DNA of 64,000 nt from positions 1 to 64,000 of the forward strand of contig NZ_SGNY01000009.1 of assembly GCF_007002745.1 (NCBI RefSeq). Reading direction: 5' to 3'. The notes beneath the pieces were generated by a model, which made no database searches, was not told the DNA's origin, and saw nothing but the letters and a program-made list of their open reading frames with translations. This DNA comes from Martinezella rhizogenes (GTDB taxonomy: Bacteria; Pseudomonadota; Alphaproteobacteria; Rhizobiales; Rhizobiaceae). The position numbers and the translations under genes are program-made. Positions 46,989 to 53,790 of the stretch are shown piece by piece; the stretch's first letter is position 1, and every line of letters begins with the position of its first letter.

Positions 46989-47942
46989 ATGCGAATTGCC
47001 ATCCTACTCGCCGCCTTTCTGACCGCTGGAACGAGCCTTGCCGCCGAGCGCAGCGTGACCGATGCCGCCGGCCGCACCGTCTCCGTTCCGGAAAAGCCGC
47101 AACGCATCGTCGTCATGCACGAGCCGCTCCTGGGCGTGCCGCTGATGGATCTCGGCGTCAATGTGGTCGGCGCCTATGGCCGCAACAGCGACGGCAAATT
47201 CGCCACCGCCGTCGATTTTATCGATACCGTTCTTGGCGAAGGCCGTACGAAACCCAAGGGTTTTGGCGCAGTCGGCCAGATTGATCTCGAAAAGCTGCGG
47301 GCGCTGCAGCCGGATCTGATCGTGGCAACGGAAATGGATGGCGGCAAGGCCGAGCAGCTTTCCACCATAGCGCCCGTCTATCTGCAAAAGGTCAGCACCG
47401 GCCATGCCTATGGTTTCAGCGTGGAAGAAAATCTTGCCGGTCTCGTGGGTCGGAGCGACGCTTTCGCCGAACGCCGAAAAGCCTATGACACCAAACTTGC
47501 CGCGGTCAAAAAGACGCTGGGCGAAGATGTCAAAGGCAAGACCTATCTTGCGATCCTGCTGACCGACCAGATCAATGCTGTCGGCGACATGTCCGGCGCG
47601 GTGCAGGCACTGGAGGATCTCGGTTATGCCCGGCTGAAAATCGATAACGCCGCCTCTTCCGGCGGGCTTGGCTCCACCCTTGCCATGCCGCTGAGTGCCG
47701 AGGCTTTCGGCAAGCTCAATCCTGATCTGCTGGTGGTGATGAACAGCTATAACAGCCCTGCCCGCGGCGAGGATGGAACGCGCGCGGCACTGGAAAAGAT
47801 CATTCCCGGCTGGGAACGTTTCGTGAAACCGGCCCGCGAAGGCAGGATCGTGTTCCTCGATTCCACCAGGGTCACGACGCCTTCCATTCCCAGCGCCCTG
47901 CACACGCTGGACGCGGTGGAAGGCTGGGCGGGCCGCCCCTGA
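46989..47942 (+). CDS. Ferric-siderophore periplasmic binding protein (FecB/FepB type)
   Basis: 317-residue class III periplasmic binding protein. The signal peptide is MRIAILLAAFLTAGTSLA with cleavage near AAE. The mature start RSVTDAAGRTVSVPEKPQRI is the classic FepB-family opening. LEKLRALQPDLIVATEMDGG near residues 98-117 and the later LNPDLLVVMNS mark the two lobes. The start at 46989 has AAAGGGAATG upstream and gives the correct signal peptide length. It delivers the ferric siderophore to the FecCD permease. It has no lipobox Cys, so it is soluble. Confidence 0.92.
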   Translation: MRIAILLAAFLTAGTSLAAERSVTDAAGRTVSVPEKPQRIVVMHEPLLGVPLMDLGVNVVGAYGRNSDGKFATAVDFIDTVLGEGRTKPKGFGAVGQIDLEKLRALQPDLIVATEMDGGKAEQLSTIAPVYLQKVSTGHAYGFSVEENLAGLVGRSDAFAERRKAYDTKLAAVKKTLGEDVKGKTYLAILLTDQINAVGDMSGAVQALEDLGYARLKIDNAASSGGLGSTLAMPLSAEAFGKLNPDLLVVMNSYNSPARGEDGTRAALEKIIPGWERFVKPAREGRIVFLDSTRVTTPSIPSALHTLDAVEGWAGRP

Positions 47943-47963
47943 TATTCTTGAAAACAGCGCGTA

Positions 47964-47986
47964 CCGGCGCGTATTTCATGCGCCGG
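47964..47986 (+). terminator. Weak hairpin after the ferric-siderophore ABC operon
   Basis: CCGGCGC (47964-47970) pairs with GCGCCGG (47980-47986) around a 9-base loop, 21 bases after the binding-protein stop. A TTTTT run appears only some 15 bases later, so it may be a partial terminator. The remaining 190 bases to the next gene hold an AT-rich stretch that could be a promoter; I could not fix its boxes. Confidence 0.35.
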
Positions 47987-48177
47987 CCATAAACTTGAGT
48001 TTTTGTGTAAAGTTATATTGCGACGGCCGGAAGCGCCTGTTATGGTTTGCACATCTTGAAGCAACGATGCCGGATTATCGCGCCGGATGACACTTCCGAT
48101 TAGCGATCATCCCGCACGCCGATCCGGGACAACGAGACTGCCGAACCCGTCGGCAACATCCCACGAAAGACAACAGC

Positions 48178-49017
48178 ATGAGCATAACCGACAGCATCGA
48201 AACCGCCGTTCCGGACCGTACTCCGAAACGTCATCGCCACGCCGTCAAGCTGCGCTGCCTCGATGTTGCGCGGGTGGAACAGCTCAGCCGGTCCATGGTG
48301 CGCATCATCCTCACCGGCCCGGAACTGGAGGGCTTTGCGAGCCTCGGTTTTGACGATCACGTCAAGATGTTCTTCCCGCTTCCCGGCGAAACCGAGCCGA
48401 CCCTGCCGGTGATCGGCCCGAACGGCCTTGAATTCCCGGAAGGCGCACCGCGCCCGCTGGCGCGCGATTATACGCCGCGCAGCTTCGATGCCGAAAAGGG
48501 CGAACTCGCAATCGATTTCGCCACCCATCATGACGGCCCCGCCAGTAACTGGGCGAAAGCCGCAAAGGTGGGCGACCGGGCGTGGATCGCCGGTCCACGC
48601 GGCTCTTTCACCGTTCCCTTCACCTATGACTGGCATCTGCTGATCGCCGACGATACCGGCCTTCCGGCGCTGGCGCGGCGGCTCGAAGAAATGCCGGAAG
48701 GCACACGGGCTGTGGCGCTGATCGAGGTTGAAACGGATGCGGACCGTCTGGACATCGCCACAAAGGCTGACGCTTCGATCATCTGGGTGACGCAAAACAC
48801 CGCGAGCGGAACCGATCACGACGCATTGACTGACGCGTTGCGCAAGCTTGAGCTGCCGAAGGGCGATTTCTGCAGTTGGGTCGCCTGCGAATCCAAGACT
48901 GCAAAGGAGATTCGTGCCCTCCTGATCGAAGAATTCGGCGCAAACCCCAAATGGACGCGCGCCTCCGGTTACTGGCGGCGCGGCGCCAGCGGCGTTCACG
49001 ATCATTTCGATGAATGA
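48178..49017 (+). CDS. viuB: Siderophore-interacting protein (ViuB/FAD-type ferric-siderophore reductase)
   Basis: 279-residue cytoplasmic flavoprotein of the siderophore-interacting family, which reduces ferric siderophore to release iron. The FAD-binding signature is RDYTPRSFD near residues 97-105, followed by DFATHHDGPASNWAKAAKVG and WIAGPRGSF, with an NAD(P)H-binding-like C-terminal domain ending YWRRGASGVHDHFDE. VibriobactinViuB-like enzymes serve the same role. The ribosome site is weak. Its stop overlaps the start of a small carrier-protein gene by eight bases, so uptake reductase, carrier and NRPS appear to form one operon. Confidence 0.88.
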   Translation: MSITDSIETAVPDRTPKRHRHAVKLRCLDVARVEQLSRSMVRIILTGPELEGFASLGFDDHVKMFFPLPGETEPTLPVIGPNGLEFPEGAPRPLARDYTPRSFDAEKGELAIDFATHHDGPASNWAKAAKVGDRAWIAGPRGSFTVPFTYDWHLLIADDTGLPALARRLEEMPEGTRAVALIEVETDADRLDIATKADASIIWVTQNTASGTDHDALTDALRKLELPKGDFCSWVACESKTAKEIRALLIEEFGANPKWTRASGYWRRGASGVHDHFDE

Positions 49018-49288
49018 GCCCACGGCGGCGGCGGATGTCATGCTGGAGGCGGGAACGATGCTGACAGACCTCAAGGCACTTCTTGCCGAGGTTCTGGAGG
49101 ATGAGGCGCACGATATCGAACCGGGGGACAACCTGTTCGGCCACGGGCTTCATTCGCTCGCCCTCATGCGCCTCATCCCGCCGCTTTCGCAGCTTGCCGG
49201 AACGCGTCTCGACTATGACGAGCTGGCCCGGCAGCCCACTCTTGCCGCCTGGCAGGCGCTGATCGAACGGGCGCGCGTGGGAGACTGA
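49010..49288 (+). CDS. Stand-alone carrier protein (aryl-carrier-like, EntB C-domain paralogue)
   Basis: 92-residue phosphopantetheine carrier protein. The attachment motif is NLFGHGLHSLALM, with Ser49 as the prosthetic-group site and His in place of the usual Asp before Ser. The ending YDELARQPTLAAWQALIER closely matches the ArCP end of EntB here (FDELARVPTLSAWWTLIEE), so it looks like a duplicated aryl carrier domain. It overlaps the reductase gene by eight bases and is followed 75 bases later by the C*-PCP-C NRPS. It may be loaded with DHB by EntE and serve one of the condensing enzymes. That use is inferred. Confidence 0.85.
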   Translation: MNEPTAAADVMLEAGTMLTDLKALLAEVLEDEAHDIEPGDNLFGHGLHSLALMRLIPPLSQLAGTRLDYDELARQPTLAAWQALIERARVGD

Positions 49289-49363
49289 TCCCCGCCAACA
49301 GGATTTTTCGCGCCTGGCGCGATGTCCCTGAACATTTCCCAGAACATGTCCAAGGAGAGGACC

Positions 49364-52189
49364 ATGGCAGCAGACAATACGCGTATGCTCGCACGTCGCG
49401 TCGAAGAGAGCTTCGACAGAGGCGACGCAGCACCGCCGAGCCAATATGAAGAGCAGATCTGGTTCAAGCAGTTTCAGGACCCCGATCAGGTCTTCCGGCA
49501 TCTTCTCGCCTACCGCATCGGCGAAGAATGCGACCTGTTGCGCCTGACCGCAGCGCTGAAGACGATCGGCGAAGCCTGGCCCGAGCTTCGCGTACGCTTT
49601 GCCTTCGGAGAGGATGGCGCCCTTTCAAAAAGCATCGAAGCCCTGTCCGCCTCCGATGTGCAATTGCTGCAGGTGCCATCCTCAGCGGAAGCCCTCGCCC
49701 TTCTGCACGACCTTCAGGCAAGGCCCTTCGACGCCGAAACCGACCCGTCCTTCCAGGCGGTGGTGCTGTTGAATGAAGGGGAAATCCTGTTGGCCTTCCT
49801 GGTCCATGGCCTGCTCGGCGAAGTCCTCTCGCCGCAAATCCTGCTGGATGGCATTTCCGCCGCCTATGCCGGTGAGACACCAAAACCGCTTTCCGCTCGC
49901 AAGGTCGAAGATGGCGGTATCAACCCGCTTCCACTCGGCTGGCTGCAGCGCCCGGCCTCCGGCTCAGCCGTCGTGGCGTTGCGGCAAAACAGGCTGGAGA
50001 GGCCGGCAAGCCACAGCCATGGCGTCGATCTTCCCGCCACGCTGCTCGACCTCAACAGTTCTACCGCGACGAATGCGCTTCTGGCGCGTGCCGGTGCGCG
50101 TTTCGCCCTGTTCCTCGCGGCAGGCGACGGTCCCGAAACCGTGACGCTCCGCCTGCAAAACGATGCCCCTACGCCACCTTCAGCGGAGGCTGCATCGCGG
50201 ATATCGATCTCGCGTCACCAATCGCCCGAACAGGCTGAGAAAACCGTACTGGCGGGACTGGAACAGCGAAACGACAACGATGACGAGCCCGCCACCTTCA
50301 CACTGTATGCGTTGGCGGCGCCTGTTCAGCCCGTATCGGAGCATGGCCTCCAGTTCGAACCCCTGCTCCTGCCCTCCCTGCAATCCGGTCTTGGCCTCAC
50401 CCTCGCCGCTGGCCCGACAGTTGCTGGCGACATCCGTCTCGAACTGACGGGCGGGAAGGAAATGTCGCCGCATGCGACGGCCTTCCTGCTGGAGCGTTTC
50501 GTCAGCCATCTCGAAGGCGGCGCAGATTTTTCCGGCATCGTACCTCAAAATGCCTCCGCAGCATCGGAGCAGCCGGCTCGCCTATCCGCCCACCCTGGCG
50601 ATGACGCCACCGCCACGACCATCCTTGCCGAATTCCGAGAGGCGCTTGCCTCACCCGATATGGGACCGGACGACGATTTCTTCGATTTCGGCGGTCATTC
50701 GCTGATCGCCACCCGCATCATCGGGCGTCTGCTCGCCAATCACGGCATAGAGTTGCGTTTTAACGATCTGTTCAGCTATCCAAGCGCCGCCGCGCTCGCC
50801 ACACAGGCGACCCGCCTCGAAACTGTTGCGCCCGCACATGCGGAAGCGACGGAAACCGGCTCACTGACCGCGCCGCTTTCGCTGGCGCAGATGTCGCTCT
50901 GGAAGGCCTATGCCGCCTTCGGTTTCGGCGAGATATTCAACATCCCCTTCGCACTCGATTTCCTCGATCCCGTCGATGAAAACGCTTTCGAATGCACCTT
51001 CCTCGACATCATCGAGCGCCACCCCGGCCTGCGGACCCATTTTTACGTCGAAAACGACACGGTGCTGCAGAAGATCGTGCCGATGCATGACCTGCCCGGC
51101 TATAAATGGTTCTGGACCAGCGAAGAAAGCCAAGGCGTGGACCGCCACGCAGAGGCCGGCTGGCGGTTCGATCTTGCGCGTGAATTGCCGATACGGCTAC
51201 GCTTCCTGCGGGATGCACAGACCGGCCGGCAGGTGCTGTCCTTCCTCTTCCACCACATCGTGCTGGACGAATGGTCGGTGAACCTGATGATGGACGAACT
51301 GACCGAAGCCTACCGGGCAAGAGTGGCCGGCAAGGCCCCGGTTTTTGCAACCAAACCTGCGCCCTTCCATGAATTTGCCAGAAAACAGGTCGCCTCAGGC
51401 GTCAATGCCGGCCACCTTGCCTATTGGACCGATATGTTGCGGGATGCGCCGAAGGGCCTTGCCCTCAACGGGCAGGATAGCACCCCGCACGAGGCATCGC
51501 AGGACGAGGCGCCGGCGGGCGGCTGGGTCGAATTCAAGCTCGAGAAGCACGTCAGCGACGGGCTTTACGCCATTGCCAAGCAGAACAGCGCCTCGCTGTT
51601 CAACGTGGTTTATGCGGCAATCGCCGCATCGCTGCGCCATCTGGGTGGCTTGACCGATCTCGTGGTCGGCACCTCGGCTTCGGGCCGTACGGATAGCGGA
51701 TATTTCGACACCATCGGCTATTTCACCACGGTCGTCGCCCATCGCGTACGCTTCGGCGAGAACATGACCGTTGGCGAGCTGATTTCTTCGGTGAAGAACA
51801 CCATCAACGGCTCACTGGAACACAGCGAAATCCCGATCGATCTTGTCGAGGAAGCGCTGGGCATGACGCCGGGCCGCGACCATCTGTTCGAGGTCTTCAT
51901 CCAGATTCACGCCAGGAACAAGCTGAATGGCACGCTTGCCGGACCAGATGGCAAACCGGTAGAGTTTCGCCAGATCGACCCCGACAAACACGAATCCATG
52001 CTTGGTCTGCAATTCGAGGTGATGGAAGAAATGATCGGCGGTGAACGCTCCATCCGTGTGCTGATGAGCTACCGTTCCGACCGTTACGGACCCAACGACG
52101 TCGAGCGGCTGCGCAACACCACCAGCGGTGTCTTCAGCCGTTTTGCCGAAGCCGGCGCTTCGAGCCGCGTGTTGACAACACTCGCCTGA
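49364..52189 (+). CDS. NRPS, C(degenerate)-PCP-C: C-terminal half of a split VibF-like synthetase
   Basis: 941-residue nonribosomal peptide synthetase. Residues about 20-410 form a condensation-like domain whose active site reads VHGLLGE instead of HHxxxDG, so it is probably inactive, as reported for the first C domain of VibF. Residues about 415-485 form a carrier domain (DDFFDFGGHSLIATR, Ser446). Residues about 500-941 form a second C domain with HHIVLDE (His630, His631, Asp635), where Glu replaces the final Gly. The start at 49364 has AAGGAGAGG upstream; an earlier ATG lacks one. No adenylation domain is present, so it must be served by the A domain of the divergent protein at 53791-58248. 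The final C domain would transfer the oxazoline to the amine. Confidence 0.88.
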   Translation: MAADNTRMLARRVEESFDRGDAAPPSQYEEQIWFKQFQDPDQVFRHLLAYRIGEECDLLRLTAALKTIGEAWPELRVRFAFGEDGALSKSIEALSASDVQLLQVPSSAEALALLHDLQARPFDAETDPSFQAVVLLNEGEILLAFLVHGLLGEVLSPQILLDGISAAYAGETPKPLSARKVEDGGINPLPLGWLQRPASGSAVVALRQNRLERPASHSHGVDLPATLLDLNSSTATNALLARAGARFALFLAAGDGPETVTLRLQNDAPTPPSAEAASRISISRHQSPEQAEKTVLAGLEQRNDNDDEPATFTLYALAAPVQPVSEHGLQFEPLLLPSLQSGLGLTLAAGPTVAGDIRLELTGGKEMSPHATAFLLERFVSHLEGGADFSGIVPQNASAASEQPARLSAHPGDDATATTILAEFREALASPDMGPDDDFFDFGGHSLIATRIIGRLLANHGIELRFNDLFSYPSAAALATQATRLETVAPAHAEATETGSLTAPLSLAQMSLWKAYAAFGFGEIFNIPFALDFLDPVDENAFECTFLDIIERHPGLRTHFYVENDTVLQKIVPMHDLPGYKWFWTSEESQGVDRHAEAGWRFDLARELPIRLRFLRDAQTGRQVLSFLFHHIVLDEWSVNLMMDELTEAYRARVAGKAPVFATKPAPFHEFARKQVASGVNAGHLAYWTDMLRDAPKGLALNGQDSTPHEASQDEAPAGGWVEFKLEKHVSDGLYAIAKQNSASLFNVVYAAIAASLRHLGGLTDLVVGTSASGRTDSGYFDTIGYFTTVVAHRVRFGENMTVGELISSVKNTINGSLEHSEIPIDLVEEALGMTPGRDHLFEVFIQIHARNKLNGTLAGPDGKPVEFRQIDPDKHESMLGLQFEVMEEMIGGERSIRVLMSYRSDRYGPNDVERLRNTTSGVFSRFAEAGASSRVLTTLA

Positions 52190-52209
52190 GCTGGAATTGG
52201 GGCAAGAAA

Positions 52210-52238
52210 AACCCGGCTTCGCTTAGCGGAGCCGGGTT
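52210..52238. terminator. Bidirectional terminator between the two NRPS arms
   Basis: 13-base stem AACCCGGC-TTCGC / GCGGA-GCCGGGTT with a TTA loop, one G-T pair. On the minus strand it is followed by TTTTTC, so it is best suited to stop transcription from the VibH gene. On the plus strand it is followed by CAATTTGTTG, a weaker tail for the NRPS ending at 52189. The convergent genes end on both sides. Confidence 0.75.
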
Positions 52239-52271
52239 CAATTTGTTGGCAAAATCCTGGAAGCCCTCCTC

Positions 52272-52357
52272 CGTCATGCTCGGGCCTGTCCCGAGCATCT
52301 GCAACGCCTCGACTTATTGGACGTGATTAGATCCTCGGCACAAGGCCGAGGATGACG
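52272..52357. repeat. Short palindromic intergenic repeat, copy 4
   Basis: Element from CGTCATGCTCGGGCCTGTCC to GCCGAGGATGACG with hairpins GCTCGGGCCTGTCCCGAGC and TCCTCGGCACAAGGCCGAGGA. It is nearly the same as copy 3 at 39260-39346 in its left half and resembles copies 1 and 3 at the right. It lies in the convergent gap between the two NRPS arms. Confidence 0.75.
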
Positions 52358-52390
52358 TAGAGTATAGGGGAAGCGTTATCGGCCTTCCCC

Positions 52391-53737
52391 TCAGACCGCC
52401 AAACGGAACGCCGTAGACGCCTCCGCCGCCACAAGCGTCAGCGCCTCTTCGCGCAGCATGGCATCGAGGAACAATGGCAGTTCCGCGCGGTAACGGGCGA
52501 AATCCTCCGCTTGCGTCAGCGCTGAATCCGCATCGATATGCAGGTTCAGGTCGCTGCCGTCATCTTCGCCACGGAAGGTGAGGTTAAAGCCATCACCGGG
52601 ACCATTGGCCAGAATGTGCCGCGCGACGCCGAGCCTGGCAAAGACCGGCGCGCTGAAGGGCAGGACATTGATGAGCGGCGAGAAGAAGAAGCGCCGGCCC
52701 TTCGAGATTTCCCGGTCGGCAGCAATCTGCTCGATGCGGTAACGGCCATGCAGGCGTTGGCGGCGCAGATTGGCGGCATTGCGCGCCAGAAATGCGCCGA
52801 CGCTTTCCTGTGGCTCGATCGTGAGGTGGAAGGGCAGGATATTGACGAGCATGGCCGGCATATGCGCACCGACACTGCCCCAGCGGCTCATGAAAGGCAG
52901 CCACAAGGTCAGCACATCACGGTCCGGACGGGGCAAAACCCGGTGAAGATAAAGACCGGACAGCAATACCAGAAGATCAGGCCAGCCAATTTCCAGACGG
53001 CCGGCTATCTGCTGTAACCGCATGCTGAAACCCTGTGGCAAGGCCGCATCGGCATGCAGGCCGCCGCCGCCGTAATCCTCGCAATCCTTGTCCAGCACGG
53101 GCAGATCGGCGGATGCTGAAAGATAGGTCGCCCAGAAATCGCGGTCCTTTTCGAAACGCCGGCTCTGCCTGTAGGCATCCTCTTCGGCAAGGAAACTGGC
53201 GAAGGGGTGGAAATCTGGTCCCGCTTCGCCCTTACCGCAATAATGTCCGTAAAGCTGGCCGCAACGCTGCTCCACCAGCGTCAACCCATAGCCATCCACG
53301 ACGATGTGATGGGCGCGGATGTACCAGAGATAACGATCATCGGCGATGCGGTAGAGCAGCTGCGCGGAAAGCCTGTCGGTTCTGAGGTCCAGCCTCGCCT
53401 CCACATCGGCGTTCATGCGCCGCAGCGCCTCTTCAAAGGGCGCTTTATCCGTGCGGAGATCGACAAGCGCCACCACCGGGGCATGGCCGGCATCGCAGCA
53501 TTGCTGCGGCGTCTCGCCATCCGCACCCATGCGAAAACGGATCGACAAAACCTCGGACTCGCGCACCGTGCGGGTGATTGCCTGAAGGAGCGCGCTTTCG
53601 TTCACCGCACCCGAAAGATCGATGTAATGGGCGACCGTGGAAACCGGCTCGTCGGGATGGAAGGAGAACTCCTCCCAGAAATCGAGTTGCGGCTGGGTCA
53701 GTGGAAGCCAGCCGCCGGCAGGATCGATATGCGCCAT
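52391..53737 (-). CDS. vibH: Free-standing condensation enzyme, VibH-like amide synthase
   Basis: 448-residue single condensation domain. The active-site motif HHIVVDGYG (His143, His144, Asp148) is intact, and the LPLTQPQLDFWEEF opening (residues 12-25) is the usual C-domain start. VibH joins DHB held on an aryl carrier to a primary amine of norspermidine without an amino acid. Here the likely amine is a polyamine such as spermidine. It follows the Cy-Cy-A NRPS gene (stop at 53791) in one minus-strand operon, and AAGGAAAA precedes the start. Specificity for spermidine is inferred from the agrobactin structure. Confidence 0.88.
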   Translation of the reverse strand: MAHIDPAGGWLPLTQPQLDFWEEFSFHPDEPVSTVAHYIDLSGAVNESALLQAITRTVRESEVLSIRFRMGADGETPQQCCDAGHAPVVALVDLRTDKAPFEEALRRMNADVEARLDLRTDRLSAQLLYRIADDRYLWYIRAHHIVVDGYGLTLVEQRCGQLYGHYCGKGEAGPDFHPFASFLAEEDAYRQSRRFEKDRDFWATYLSASADLPVLDKDCEDYGGGGLHADAALPQGFSMRLQQIAGRLEIGWPDLLVLLSGLYLHRVLPRPDRDVLTLWLPFMSRWGSVGAHMPAMLVNILPFHLTIEPQESVGAFLARNAANLRRQRLHGRYRIEQIAADREISKGRRFFFSPLINVLPFSAPVFARLGVARHILANGPGDGFNLTFRGEDDGSDLNLHIDADSALTQAEDFARYRAELPLFLDAMLREEALTLVAAEASTAFRLAV

Positions 53738-53790
53738 CTGTTTTTCCTTGAACTATTCCTGTTGCCGGGCGCCGCCCGAAATGGTTGGGA

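Noticed and set aside
48085-48112. GGATGA-N16-TCATCC inverted repeat upstream of the siderophore-interacting protein as an iron box
   Set aside because: Spacing does not fit TGA-N9-TCA or a Fur/Irr site; kept only as an unexplained repeat.
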